Source of the DNA: Ianthella basta
Taxonomy: Eukaryota; Porifera; Demospongiae; Verongiida; Ianthellidae
DNA length: 64,000 nt
NCBI GenBank assembly: GCA_964019415.1
Contig: OZ025878.1
Span: 3,476,512 to 3,540,511, forward strand
Direction of reading: 5' to 3'
Shown: positions 23,860 to 36,334 of the stretch, piece by piece
Layout of the letters: each line of letters begins with the position of its first letter
Position numbering within the stretch: position 1 is the stretch's first letter
Program-made: the position numbers and the translations under genes
The notes under the pieces: model-generated
What the model was told of the DNA's origin: nothing
Databases searched by the model: none
What the model saw: only the letters and a program-made list of their open reading frames with translations

Positions 23860-24889
23860 TTCGATGTGTCAATATGTGTGTTTTCTCAGTTTCTTCAGAG
23901 CAATAGAGGATATGCAACGTTCACGGCTGTTTCAATTGTATTCCGCGTGTACAACTTAGTAATTCTTGCGCAATAGCAAAATGGCGCCCATTTCCCTATG
24001 CTGGCCATGTACAATCATAGCTGCCAAGGTGAAGAATTCTGTAGGCTTGAGATTAGGTAGTATCCGCACTGTACTATATGGTAGGTAACATCTGCTCTAG
24101 AGCCAAGGTGAAGAGCTTCCCAAGAGTAAGGTTGTAAAAAATTATAAATAATTGTAATTATATGCAAACGTCATAGCAAAATGGCCGCCACGAAGCGTAT
24201 CAAGTGTTTTGGCATTCCAGTCAAGTGCTCAGTACAATAAATGATACTACAAATGTAACAAATGGAACTTCAAGTCTGTATGAGAGTCAGATTCTTACAT
24301 TAGCAGAGCTAAGTACTTTAATAGTAGGCAACAGTCGGAACTTGAACTCTCTTCTTGTCTGTTCGCTGTCCCTGAGGCTTGAGAATTGCCAATCCAGGCG
24401 TGAGAGCTTGAGGAACCAGCGGGAGGCTTGCGACTCAATCCCAGGGCGCGAGACTTGGTAGCATGACATTTAGCTTCCTTAAGCTTGCAAAGACATCGAG
24501 CTGCTTTGTGTGCAGTCTGACTGCAGTCTAACAGCTAGTAAAAGACTCTTTCTTAATTAGGAGGCTTTTCCCTGCCTACAGCTTGTGTAAGGAGGTCTTG
24601 CGGGTGTCTCCTGCATGGCTAACAGAACCCTACAAGGTCTAAGCATTCTTGGCCGCCGTTTCCATGGCAAGGGTCATATATGCAGATTTCTTGAATGTCA
24701 GGTGCTCCTCTGCTAAAAGGCATTCTTGAACTGTGGGATCCTCGATCCCACACACCAGTCAATTGCATAACATATCCTCTAGACTTGCACCAAAATTACA
24801 GAATTCTGCAAGAGATGATGATCACAGTTGTGCAAGGTATACCTAGCAACCTAGGCTTTGTACATGTGTCAGTAACAGCAGTGAAAATG

Positions 24890-25006
24890 AAACTTAAAGG
24901 ACATGCACCAACTTTATACAACAATTTTCAACTGTCACTCAATGAACTTGTGCATCTTTGACATAATGATTTACAATGCAGGTAAGCTGCATTGACTGTA
25001 TTGGAT

Positions 25007-25037
<31 letters not shown>

Positions 25038-26350
25038 GGGTAATGAAGTTCATAAAAGAATGAAATAACTCATGTTCCTCTATAATGCATGTGGATGCCG
25101 ACATTCTTGCTCTTAGGCTAACATACCAACAGCGCTAATTAACCTTGCTGTGTTTTCTGAAGTCATAGGTTTTGCAATAACAGTGATAAGGTCAGGCCCA
25201 GTATGGGTTGTTTGAAAGGTTATGCACGACTGCATACTCCATTAAGCGAGTGATCTTTCTTCATTTTGATGACACTACAATTGTGTGCCCTATTCCATGT
25301 TCATGCATGCACTGCAATTTAGCCTAACAGTGCCCCATAAATGGCTACAAGCACACAACACTGTACAATGTTATGTTAAAAGACTTCTATTGAGAGGGGG
25401 CTGCCCTACAGAGGTAGACAGCAATGCTTTAGCATTCTTTGGACCAGGGAGAATGGCTGTTTTTGAGAGGTGGCTGCCTAACACACACTGTTAAAATTAG
25501 GGAGTGATGATCACACCCGTTAATTGGTGTGAATTGGTTGCCACTGTGAGCACACCCATTTACAGTGTGATGTTCACTCCAACCATGCAGTACACAACAT
25601 ACAATTTTTATGTGAACAGTTTGTAAGAGACTAATCACTTCATGGTACATTTCACTACAGATAGTACACAACATACCACCTGCATGGTGGGATTGTTTGT
25701 GGTGACATAAGTAACTAATGGTACATTAAAATGCACACTTAGTTTGACAAGGTTCTCCCACTGTACACAACATACTATCAGGCTAAGCTGTATCCTGGGT
25801 AGCTATATATGCACTTAGATAGCTTGTAGGATTCCAAGTAAACTCTCATCTTTGTGTATGAATTACTTCAAAGTCTCTTAATCTATCAGAAATGATGTGA
25901 ACAACAGTGTGAATACTGGTGTCAGCGTGAGCGTCACACTAAAGTAATAGTGTGACTGATCATACCCTTGGTGTGAGCACTGAGTGGTGTGACAGTCACA
26001 CCATACTTTTCGCAGTGCACAGTGACCATCTTAGACCGGTTCCACTGTACTAACGTTTGGTAGCTATGTAGCTAGATCCCAGCCAGCAGTATGTGGACAT
26101 GCATACAGTTGAATAAACAAACACAGGACACTTACTTTGACTTTTGCATGAGAAGAATAAGCTGCAGCAGAGCCAAAACAGACACATACAGATGATTCTC
26201 ATCATTTGTCTCCACAGTACATTCAATGGACCACTTGGCATAATTAACATGGATGCTTTGTATATATTATTTTCTATGTTTGTTACTCTACAATTTCATG
26301 AACCCATGGAAAGTCCAAAATGCTGTTCAAGGATGATGTCGGGTTCTTCC
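24890..26350. repeat. Segmental duplication, copy 2 (partner 3715-5040)
   Basis: Same order of landmarks as copy 1, with an extra block of about 500 bp (roughly 25490-26020) and a GT/G tract at 25007-25040. The inserted part contains several GTGTGA/TCACAC words of its own. It includes the signal exon at 26136-26205. Confidence 0.72.
26136..26205 (-). CDS. Duplicated signal-peptide exon (SRCR-type)
   Basis: The frame MMRIICMCLFWLCCSLFFSC followed by KSQ ends at GTAAGT after 70 bases, phase 1. It is the duplicate of the 4812-4878 exon and keeps ATG, hydrophobic core, donor and phase. No SRCR exon lies between it and 23859. It is therefore either an alternative 5' exon of the gene at 13.4-23.9 kb or an orphan left by the duplication. 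A second ATG just upstream is in frame. Confidence 0.6.
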
Positions 26351-26616
26351 AGGGTAGACATGGAGGGATTCAAGGATTGTATAATGCAAGCTTAAGAAAT
26401 TGCAAATGGCATGACGATTGTGCTTCTTTGCAAACTGCATGGTGTGCACGGGTACACATACAGCCTCTGCTATTCCTTTTATATAATTTATATATATGCT
26501 TGTCATGCTATTATAAATAGTAAAAATGTGAATACCATAATTAATACAATATAATGAGTTGAATTATGTACATGGTGTACAGCTCATGACCATATATAAG
26601 GTGTATACAGTGCAAG

Positions 26617-26618
<2 letters not shown>

Positions 26619-26656
<38 letters not shown>
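26619..26656. repeat. (AT)n microsatellite
   Basis: About 19 AT copies. Confidence 0.95.
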
Positions 26657-26658
<2 letters not shown>

Positions 26659-26915
26659 AGGATTGGCTAGGAGAGCACCTTTAGGATAATAATGACGTGT
26701 TGGGCAGGAACTGGCTTTAATTAATAAAAATAAGATGGCCTGATGGGTAGATGGCCTGTTGAGGAGAAAGGAGTGAATGACACCTCTTACACCTGACACA
26801 GGAGCAGTGCACACATGCACATGCAGCATAGTATTGTGCTATAAACAGTCAGTAACACATGCACCAGGTGCAATTTCAAGCTTGCCAGGAATGAAACGTA
26901 ATGTCTCCCACTTAC

Positions 26916-27209
26916 CCAGGGTACATATCTCCCGAAGCACAACTCCATCAACCACCTGTAGAAGAAAAGCGCAAGATGATTGGATCATTCCAGAAGACAA
27001 TATATACCACAATGCTGCACATTCTGCAAGACTCACACATCTGACTTCTCAGAGTAGAGTTTATTGGTCAGTGATTCTGGAGCCATCCTGCAGCAAGGCA
27101 GGTCAATGCAGCATTGGGAGACATAAAGCTCCTTCACTTCACGAGAGAGGCCAAAGTTGGCCACCTTCAAGTCCCAGGCATCTAAGGCAGCCCAAAGCTT
27201 CAATGCCAT
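26916..27209 (-). pseudogene. Tyrosine-kinase domain relic, DFG aspartate lost
   Basis: Two minus-strand exons encode part of a tyrosine-kinase C-lobe. Exon 27037-27209 reads WDLKVANFGLSREV, then RMAPESLTNKLYSEKSDV, matching the activation loop through APE and the SDV helix. After a GTGAGT donor and a TCTACAG acceptor, exon 26916-26955 reads VDGVVLREICTLG, then a GTAAGT donor. Odd points: DFG is NFG, the usual PVRWMAPE is PCCRMAPE, and SDVWSFGVVL has lost its tryptophan and one residue. No N-lobe, HRD loop or receptor exon was found nearby. The splice sites are still good, so this looks like a decayed gene fragment rather than a retrocopy. Confidence 0.7.
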
Positions 27210-27249
27210 AAAAGAGAACAGATCACACCATGGAGTTACTATTATTCAC

Positions 27250-27950
27250 CATTCTATTTGGTCAGGTGTTGTGTGACGGGTCATTCCGCTCAGATTCAAA
27301 ACGTCATCTAAGGCACACCCTAAATACTTGTACTTCATAACCATAAGAATTACCTCTCCCCCAAATAAAGAACTCATGGTCCCATTGCAGATATGATCTC
27401 CTCCTGAAATGAATGATGGCGGATTTCTCAACATGAGCTGAGAGCCATCTTCACTACACATCATTGACCATAGAACATCAAATTCACCTCCAGTATCCAC
27501 TTCACTCTCTATTGACCACCCAGCAATGATTCAAAGTAAGACCTCTGCTCTCACCCTGTTGGTCATACACCTCCTCCTTGCCTAGGTTGACCCTATGCCT
27601 ACACTTATTAGTCAAACCAACAGCCCTGACACACTTCCAAAAATCCCCAGAACTAGCATTCTCTTTCAACTAAGTTCTCATACTCTGTCCATACTCTCTC
27701 TTTCACCCTATGTACAGCTTTAACATGTCTTCCACTTCTCTAGATACACTTTCCAATTTTCACTTTTATCCTCACTATATTTACTTTGCAGCCAAGCTGA
27801 TGGAACCTTAGCTTACCAACCAACCTTCTCAACTCCACCAACTGCTTACCGAACCATGCTTGAATTTTCTCACACTTACTCCTCACCTTCACCAACCCAC
27901 TTGCCATCAACCACATTACATTTGCATAGACAGAGTCCTTTTTCAACTGA
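27250..27950 (-). mobile_element. Possible degraded LINE fragment
   Basis: Minus-strand frames give NASSGDFWKCVRAVGLTNKC near 27640 and KYKYLGCALDDVL near 27330. These resemble the linker before the RT domain and the post-FADD YLG block of LINE ORFs. Several stops separate them. The match is weak and by pattern only. Confidence 0.35.
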
Positions 27951-27999
27951 TCATTGTCAATTGATTAGAACTCCAATTGATAGCAGTACCTTCGCCCGA

Positions 28000-28640
28000 C
28001 TGGTAGTCCCTAGGTACTATAAAGTGTCTGTTAGTCCCACCCTCAGCAGCACTCTTTATCTTCTTGGCCTGCATGCATCCACCAATTTCCAGCCAAGGCC
28101 AAATTCCACATCAGAACAGAGTGATCAGGAATTTTCTGAGCTTCAAAGTCCACACATCCCTCCTTCTTACACTCTCCCATAGTCTTTATCTGGAACTGAC
28201 TAGCCAGATTTATGCCCCCGGTTCGCCTGCACTGGCCTTCCATGGCATTAGCTACAACAGGGCCCAATACGCATACAAGATCTGGCTGCAAACTCCAAGA
28301 CACCAGGAAGTAAAAGTTGGCCGCCAATTGTACGGCGACTGTATGCAGTTATTGTATCTTACAGGAAGGACTGCTCACCATAGAAAATGGGGGTTTATAC
28401 TGGTGCACCTTGTATTACTTCACTAACCCACTGGCGCACCCACCACTGAAGGCAAACTTTCGTACAAGTGCTCCACCACCACCACTGACTGCCACATTCA
28501 CATAATATCATGGTGAGACAAATGGTTATAGGGCAAGGCATTTGTACACAATCCTGCCAAATGTGGGCTAGCATGAAACTGCACAACTGCCAGCACTGAC
28601 TGCTACATAGAAATATAGCCAACATCACTATACACCTATA
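28000..28640. other. Non-coding region
   Basis: AT/CT-rich sequence with short open frames on both strands, none with a recognisable domain. Confidence 0.3.
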
Positions 28641-28714
28641 ATGTCACGTGCCTAAGTATAATTATAATATTATATGCAACCACCACAAGCTACCATCCCA
28701 TGGTACCACTTCCA

Positions 28715-29165
28715 GGACACCACCACCACCACACACTGCAAATTGCAATCTGCACATGCAGTATAAGTGCCATTGCTTATATGAACAAGGCCAGGATGCA
28801 GCAACAGCTTTGCAACTTGCACTTGTGCACTATATGCGAACTGTGTTCTGCCCAAGTGCAAGTTGCATACATTTTGCTGCATCCTGCTCCAACTTGTGCC
28901 GTTCGACTAGCACCAACACCATACTTGCATTTATTATGGTCCCCTCACCGCATGCCAATCGATGCTGGTACCCGGTACCCCTGACCTTCCGCAACTTGCG
29001 CTGGTGTTTTCCCTTTCATCAACTAGCGCAAACACTTGTGCACTCAGGGTGGTTACTCTCGGCAGCTTGCACTGGTGGCCTTGTTCATATAAGCACTGGT
29101 GCATAAAATTATACTGCATGTGCAGTTTGCAACTTGCACTATGTGGCGGTGGTGGTGGTGGTGTA
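28715..29165. repeat. Long imperfect inverted repeat (foldback-type element)
   Basis: The left arm (CACCACCACCACACACTGCA... to ...CTTATATGAACAAGGCCA, about 28718-28794) and the right arm (TGGCCTTGTTCATATAAGC... to ...GGTGGTGGTGGTG, about 29077-29161) are inverse of each other over about 80 bases with small gaps. They enclose about 280 bases in which the AACTTGCAC word recurs in both orientations. No coding capacity is recognised. Confidence 0.65.
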
Positions 29166-29244
29166 TATATAGCACAAACACTCTACCTGCACTCGGGGTG
29201 GTTACCCTTGTCAACTTGCACTGGTGGTCTATTATATCTATATA

Positions 29245-29388
29245 TATATATATATAGAATGATTATTAGAGTGACCGCAGCATGAGAATCAGAGGCTGCT
29301 CAGCCAAGGTAGGCTTACTGGTCACTGAAAATCTTTTTTTACAAAAATTAGCTTGCAGGTGAAAGTGGATAGGTGAGTATACATAGTG

Positions 29389-29419
<31 letters not shown>

Positions 29420-31660
29420 CCCATAGAGAGTGTATTAGCTGACCAATGTGTATCAAGGTATGTACTCTAGGTATTACTAGTGGGGGATTACTGTGAGGCC
29501 AAACCTCGACCACTTGGAACTGCATATTTTAGCAGTCCAACCTTATATTGTAACTTTAAGGTAACTTATAATTTAACAGGTACAGATTATGCATGGCGAA
29601 TTCACCGAGTGATGATAATTACTATCATAGTACCTGCTAAATTTTGGTACGGGAAAAACTTTTCATACACAATGAACTTAATTGAAAATCACTAACTCAG
29701 TAGTCACCAAATCATGGACTGTATGAAAATATTAAATTTCGTTGCCTCTACAATTTGTAGTCTTGATGGAACAATTAATTGTTACTGATGGACTGACAGC
29801 CAAACAAAAACAATCTTATAGAACATCCCCCAGATTCACATCATCCAATACGATGCATTTTGAATTGATTTGTGCCACCATGTAGTTAACCATTGTGGAC
29901 AACAGACAAACAAAAGACGCACAATATATTATTATAGATTCGAATCAATCATGAGTACAATATATATATACGTATAGTAGGGTTATGAATTCTGTCTGTG
30001 TAATCAGTGCAAGTTCCATTACTTTCCGAATTGTAAGTGCCCCTCTCTATTTTGAAAATAGAATGCGGATTTACTGTGAAGAATGAAGAAAGATGAGGCT
30101 AAAACAAACTAAAAATTCAGTGAAGGAAAGTTAGAAGGAGCAGAAGAGGAAAGAGCTAGCTAGTTAAGGGAGGGCTTGGTGGGGGACTATATTTAATCAG
30201 AGAAAGAAAGTGAAGAAGGCAAGGCAGGAAGGTTCACTGAGGATGGTTTAGCCAAGCAACTACTGAAGCTAGTGGGCAAGAGGAAGATACAAAAGCAACC
30301 AGTTTTAAAATCACTGCAAACTAGGAACCATTAGCTACAGCTAGTAATTTTGCAAGCTTTAGATTAGTTATATTGCTGTAGATTATGATTAACAGAAGTG
30401 CTTGACTGTGCCTCGCTTCCTTACTGTCTAACCTCTGTATACAGTGAACTTCGTATCTCTAAGACAGCTCCTCTGATTTCAAGCCCCTTGATGTTTTACA
30501 TATACTCGTCAGCTGGCTGGAGAGCTTTCAAATTAACTAGATAAAGCAGAATGAAGAGATCATTTTTAAGGTATGTATATTTAAATTCAGCTATGATTCA
30601 ACAACTTGCATTATATGTAGAATCTTAAATAATGCACTATTCCAGCTCTTATGTGCATGCACAGAAAGCAGAATCTGTGAGGGAGTGCGCACTTCAAGGT
30701 TGACCCAATTGCAGAAGACCCAGGCAATGCCCATGCATAGTAATTTGTCAGTGAAGAAATTGGTCTATTCATCTCTGTGATATCATAGCTTTTATGACCA
30801 CAACATCAACCATTGTGGTGATTGAGTCCCTGCATGTGTGCTGTTTGTGTCTGTAGCCCTCTTGCTTCTTCTTCCTCCATCCATCCCTCTCTCCTTTAAC
30901 TACACTCTAGCTCCCTTGTGTTTCTGTGTGCATGCACACATGATTATTGTGAGAAAAGTATGATTGTGTGCATGATGTGTTTATTTCAATTTCAAGATAT
31001 GATGCTGTTTGTAGGGCATGTTTACGTGCTGCTCATGTATGTTGTCTGCTGCTAGCATGTGTGTACAAATAATAAAAAAATATAAGTGATGCCGTGTTCA
31101 GTCAACTTGAATTTGTTTATGTTAATTTTTCCTGTAAGTGGGCTCACAGGCTCACTCGTGTAAGCACAGTTAAATAATAATTTTATTTATTTGCCGTTGC
31201 TAGGTGGTTGCTATGTTTATTGAGTGACTATAAAAGTGCTACTTGCAGTGAGAGGTGACAATATGTTATCAGACAGCGATTATATCTTATTGGAGAGTGA
31301 TTATATCTTATAAGAGAGCAATTATATTTTATTGGAGAGCAAGAATATCTAATCGGGTTCACGAAAATATCTAATCGTGTTCACTGTAATTCAATCAATA
31401 GCAACAACACTTTACAGGCAAGCATGCAGTAACTCATGCTGTAACTCGTACACTACCCAACTATTAATATGGTTGGGTTTTGAATATCTATGGTGCCACT
31501 GTAGTTTCGGAAAAGGGCGCAAAAAGCTTCATCCTATTGGAAGAACTGCGCAAACTGATTACTGCCGTTCTACCGTACTGCAGCTGTCGAAATTTGTGCG
31601 TCATTTAATGGTGGCCGATTCTTCCGCACGAGAGGACCCGGTCACGGCGGAAAGAATCTC
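29245..31660. other. Non-coding region
   Basis: Small AT repeats lie at 29241-29257 and 29393-29410. A short tandem array with period about 25 (GAGAG.GATTATATCTTAT) lies at 31275-31375. There is no exon, RNA gene or transposon protein that I can recognise. Confidence 0.35.
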
Positions 31661-31669
31661 AAGTAGCTA

Positions 31670-32174
31670 GCTAGCTACCGAACGAACAGAGACTCAGATT
31701 ACGGTCAGTTCCGCAGCTGATCACCGATCCACCGTCCTGTCCCGCCGTCAGATTCCTCTGAGCTAGCTTGGCTCCCTCCGCCTCCAATGCCGTCGGGCTA
31801 ACCTTCCGCCGACGCACGATTCACCAGTCAAGTCTTGTTGGCGCCTCCGATCGCGTTGCAGGAACGGGGCAAGAAGTCTCCTTCGTAGAGGAAGAGGTTT
31901 CCGAAGGTGCAGCGTACCGACGTTTCTGCCTGACTCGCTTGGCTCCTCGCTAGCTAGCTCTCCTAACGAATGAAAATGCATTGGATTCGCCCGCGCTCCC
32001 CTAATGCTTTCCTTATTTGGCAAGAAACCAATTAACATTCACCCACGCTTCCCTTTGTTCGGCAAATAGATGACTTATAACACCTCCTTTTCGGGATGTC
32101 GCTGATTTATAAGCACGAGGCCCGAGGGGGGAGTGCTTATAAATCAGCGGCATCCCGAAAAGGAGGTGTTATAA
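31670..32174 (-). repeat. Hairpin-ended interspersed repeat, copy 2
   Basis: The inverse copy of 10419-10960. Its outer end is a near-perfect hairpin with 42-base arms at 32075-32116 and 32133-32174, one mismatch, around a 16-base GC-rich loop. The body is CpG-rich. An open frame of 91 codons on the minus strand (31763-32038) is arginine-rich and probably not a gene. The better-preserved CpGs and hairpin suggest this copy is younger than the one at 10.4 kb. Confidence 0.78.
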
Positions 32175-32762
32175 CTAATACATATAACAGAGCAGCGACT
32201 TAAAGGAGCAAGTATTTCAAGTTGGTTGTGGCAGCCCAACATGTTTTAACTAGAAATTAAATAAGTACTTGTTACTAATATGTCCAAAAGATTATTATTA
32301 TACTTAAATTAATGTGCAATAATTATTATTAAAGTTTTTCAAATGTGTCATGCAACAGGAACGTGCAATGTAGCATCTATAGCCACCAAACACATTACAT
32401 ACCCTGTACACACTCAGGTATAATGCTATGATTGAATCTCAGTAGCATTCAAATTGCAACTGTCATTACATCATTCACTACTTACATAATGTATCAAGTG
32501 GTTACGCACAATATATCATACACTCACTCTTTTATCTCCCATACATGCACATAATATGTGCTCTATCATAAGTGCAATGTGCATCACTGCATACATGTGT
32601 ACAGCTGCAGGCTATGACTAAGTAACACATGCACATTTGACGTATCTATGCAATACATGGCTGGTCAGGGAGCTACATACAGCTATCGTTATACTGCTTT
32701 GCTTATAAGCACTTAGTCTAGTATTGGCACACTAATTGAAGCTTATTCACACAGGGGGTACA

Positions 32763-33034
32763 TTAGGCTTTGCACTGGGCTGCATTGGAGTAGAAATTAG
32801 CCTCAGCTGGTGGAACTGATGCCATTTCACACTCTTGTGTGGTACAGGTAGTTTTGGCAGCTTGGGTATGGCTGTGGATGCCCTTTTGTGAGAGGTATCC
32901 GGTTTTCATTCTTCTTCTCTTCATGCAAAGGAACACAATGATCACAGCAGTGATGATAACAATCGCTAGGAGGCACAAGCCACCCAAAACACTTCCAATA
33001 ATAGTTCCGCTATTGGAGTCAGAAGAATGTATAT
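32763..33034 (-). CDS. Last exon of EGF-type receptor: membrane helix and short tail
   Basis: After a CCCTAG acceptor (phase 1) the exon encodes a short acidic stalk HSSDSNSG, the membrane helix TIIGSVLGGLCLLAIVIITA followed by VIIVFLCM, a basic stop-transfer KRRRMK, and a tail of about 48 residues ending QCKA and TAA at 32763. It follows the EGF exons at 36.2-36.8 kb in the right orientation and phase. No kinase or recognised signalling motif is in the tail; QKGIHSHTQ and CEMASVPPAE are its notable stretches. Confidence 0.72.
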
Positions 33035-34690
33035 CTAGGGTAGGGGATAAACAATTCTGAATAAAAGAATACCAAGAATACAATATGACTAACTAATTCG
33101 TGCATGAATAAGTTATGGTATATAGCACAATATTTTGCGATTAATAATGTTTGCATATTTTGCAAATGGCCGTGAACCGGTCATGAATACTTCTATCACG
33201 AACATATATGTACTTAACCATGCACCTGACATAATACTAAGTAGAATGATGTCCTAGGAAGATGGTGGTTTAGCAAGTGGCAACGGAAGTACTTGTTTGC
33301 TCAATTTCAGAGGCTACTACTCCTAATATCAGTCATTGATGCACTGGTTGTCATTGTAGTGTAGTTGCCTTTGCAAGATTTAATTTGCAAACATTCAAAG
33401 CTGTTTTTGACAAGAATTTGCAATTAATTGCGTTATAAGGTATGACCTGCCTGCAAACTGCACAGGAAAAAGACTGCATGAATACTGGTTATAGTGGCTC
33501 CCATGTTACATACATATGTGGGTGCATCAAGTAATAATGGGAGCTTCTGCACGTTATGATATTTTATAAAATTGCACTCGTAAATGGCCATTTTCACACT
33601 TGGATGGTAAGGTTATAGTCGTTGCTACAGCTTAGGAGGCAAACCCTACAATTTGGCACTGGGCTGTACTATGGTTAAACTCTGTGCTTGTGAACTTCGG
33701 CAGCTTTTGTGTGTTTGCAACAAGTATATGGTTCTTTCGAGTGAATAGTTACTTGTTGGCATTGAGACAGCCACAAAGCTGCAAACTGGCATGGAGGGAG
33801 ACCTCAGTACTGCCTTTCTACTGCCAGCACACCCTCAGGACAGATGTCCAGCCTAAACAGTGTGATTCGGTGAGAGTTCTGACACGCAAGAGGTCTTGGA
33901 AGTGAGCGTGAGCAAGGACAATGGAGCAGGCAGGGAGGATGACAAGGAAGGCATGGAGGACGAAGGCAGTCACGGATAACGACAGTGAGAATATGGACGA
34001 TGGTGCGAGAACAATGAACAGTAGTGCGAGTATGGAGGAGGACAATTCCAATGAATTCCAACTACTAGTCACACTATTATGAAGATTCGTGAACATTGCT
34101 TTGAAGGAGAATTTGAGGAAATGCCAATGACAATTGCAAAGGGCCACCTGGCAATAGAGAGTGTTATCCGCTCCAGTGAAGATGCTTACAAACAAAAGAA
34201 CAAAGTTGAAGAGGTCTGTGGTAGCGACAAAGGCTGCACACCTGCACCAAAAGTAGTCTAACTATGCACCAGAATATTGTTGTAAAAATTGGCATGAAAC
34301 ATGCAGCTACATACTACCTAACTGAGTTCTTTGTCTGAATTTACTCATTGTAAGCGTATATGACATGTTCATTTGCTTGACAGTCGAAACTAATGTATTT
34401 GACATACATCGGTTCAGCTCCCATTTTTACTTGATGCATTTTGACCCAGTTTGATAATTGAATATTTACTACTTAATGAGCTAGTTTTGATCTGAAACTT
34501 TGGCATGGGGTAGTTTGGCACATGTGCTATCCAAAACCATCAAAACGTGGCTTTGCACTGAGTTTGCATAATCAATCAATCAATCAATCAATGCACATGA
34601 GGGTTATATCTCCCATGTGGGAGGTCGCCCTGATACAAACAGGAGTTTCTAGAAAATAATGTCAAAACTCAGTTTATAATATATAAAGTT
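33035..34690. other. Intron of EGF receptor, no recognised exon
   Basis: Plus-strand frames at 33684-34261 form a low-complexity, acidic, broken reading (for example SMEEDNSNE) that could be a worn mobile-element ORF, but no family is recognised. A short CAAT tandem run lies at 34571-34590. Confidence 0.3.
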
Positions 34691-34699
34691 AAGCAAAAT

Positions 34700-35520
34700 T
34701 ATTAGTCCTCCTCATTCTAGGTCTTCCTCGAGGGCTCGTTCCTGGAACCTCACCATCATACACTATCTTAGTCACTCTACCGCTGCTCATCTCCTCTAGA
34801 AAAATTATAATATAATCTTTGCTTCCACTTCTGCTGCCTTCTATTTACAAGACCCAAAACTCCCTCCTGCCTCAATCTGCCCCTAAGTTCCACGTTTCTT
34901 AGTCTATCTAACCTTGACACCCCCTCTATCCATTGTAGCACTCTCATTTGTGTAGCCTGTATTTTCTCTTATGTCTTGCTTACAATGCCCATGCTTCACA
35001 CCCATAAGTTAATGTGTAAATCACCGTAGCATTCACCACCCTCAGTTTCGTCCCCTTTGTCAATTCCTTCCTTCCCAGTACTATGCTTCCAATTGTTCCC
35101 ACCATCCTCGACGCCATTCCTACTCTCTGCTACACCTCACTGTCCATACTCCCATCACTACTGATGGTACCAAGGTACTTCATCTCCTTTACTTGTTCCA
35201 CTCTCTCATCCTTAACTTTGACATTACACACCTCATGTTTTCTTTCAACTCTCATAACCCTCGTATTTTGCCAGTTTGCCTTCATTCCCCATTCATCCAA
35301 TTTCTCATTCAGCTCCTGCAAATTGTGTTGCAGTGCTTTCTCAGTTTCAGCCAGCACCACCAGGTCATCTGCAAAAAGTAATACCTCCAACTGCCATGGT
35401 AGATAGCCGTACACTGCCATATGGAACTTCTTTCTTGCTTCTGTCACTATTCTTTTAATAAAGATGTTAAAAAGCCACGGGGATAGGGAACAGCCCTACC
35501 TTACTCCACTCTTAACCTGA
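34700..35520 (-). mobile_element. LINE retrotransposon fragment: RT catalytic box to 3' end
   Basis: On the minus strand, translation gives an RT palm block ending GCSLSPWLFNIFIKRIV (near 35490), then LEVLLFADDLVVLAETEKAL with the catalytic FADD box, NTRVMRVERK, MKYLGTISSDGSMDSEV, and after a stop GSIVLGRKELTKGTKLRVV and CEAWAL. It ends with the tail EVPGTSPRGRPRMRR near 34715. This is more of the same type of LINE ORF whose 3' end is seen at 640-1195. Stops and frameshifts show it is dead. It sits in sense orientation inside the intron of the EGF receptor gene. Confidence 0.85.
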
Positions 35521-36223
35521 AAAATGATGACTCCCTTTCTCCTACTCTCAACCATTAGAATACATGTCACTGAAGGATACCATGAAAAGTATTTATTCAT
35601 AGATATTGTTGCAGTGGTATTTTTAAGCCAGGAGCACCAGTGTAATACTGTTAACCCACTAATGCCGGATGATGCTTTTTGGCATTATCAAATGGCTTGC
35701 GTTTAAGTCCTGATGACACCTTTAGGAGCCATAGCCAAAGGTATGCAATAATCATTGGTTATACCCCTCTACGAGGCTTCCACGGTAATGTGTCTTTTGG
35801 AGAAAAGCAAGAGAGCTTTCACCAGCCAGGTTGTTTTGCCCCCTAGTTGCTTCGACAGCCTACAATCGAGCACCGAAATTTGCAGCCATCTCTAAGTTAC
35901 TGCCTTGCTTAAAGGTAAGCTAGCAGCACAACACCAGGGCACACAGGAGTCTTGAAGTATAAAGAGATGACCCTTCCATCATCGTGGCTGACACTGGCAA
36001 ACAGGGTGCTCTTCTTCCTACCCGTCTCAAGCGCAGACAGGGATTCAGAGGTGCAAACACATAACAAATCGGATATTTGCTCATGTGCGCTGACATTCTT
36101 ATTTGTCATTGGGTGCTTGGAGTGAATTATATAATTCAGGTGTAATGGTTTGATCCTATATAGTCAATTTTATTAATTGCAGTCCAGTATTTAGACATCA
36201 CATACAAAGAACCTTATTCATAC

Positions 36224-36334
36224 CTTCACAGAAGCGGCCACTATATCCACTGTAGCAGCTACAAGTGGAAGTGACTCCAACTACTGAGCAACTTCCTCCG
36301 TTGCCACAAACATTGACAGAACAAGGACTCACAA
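36224..36334 (-). CDS. EGF-like domain exon 2
   Basis: An EGF-like module with six cysteines: VSPCSVNVCGNGGSCSVVG, then STCSCYSGYSGRFCEG. The acceptor CTAG precedes 36334 and the donor GTATGA follows 36224; the exon is phase 1-1. It lacks an obvious calcium-binding signature. It precedes the membrane exon at 32763-33034 on the minus strand. Confidence 0.8.

Noticed and set aside
31763-32038. Arginine-rich 91-codon minus-strand frame
   Set aside because: Lies wholly in an interspersed CpG-rich repeat; the other copy at 10.4 kb does not keep the frame.
33684-34261. Acidic plus-strand frames
   Set aside because: Broken frames with low-complexity composition and no identified family.
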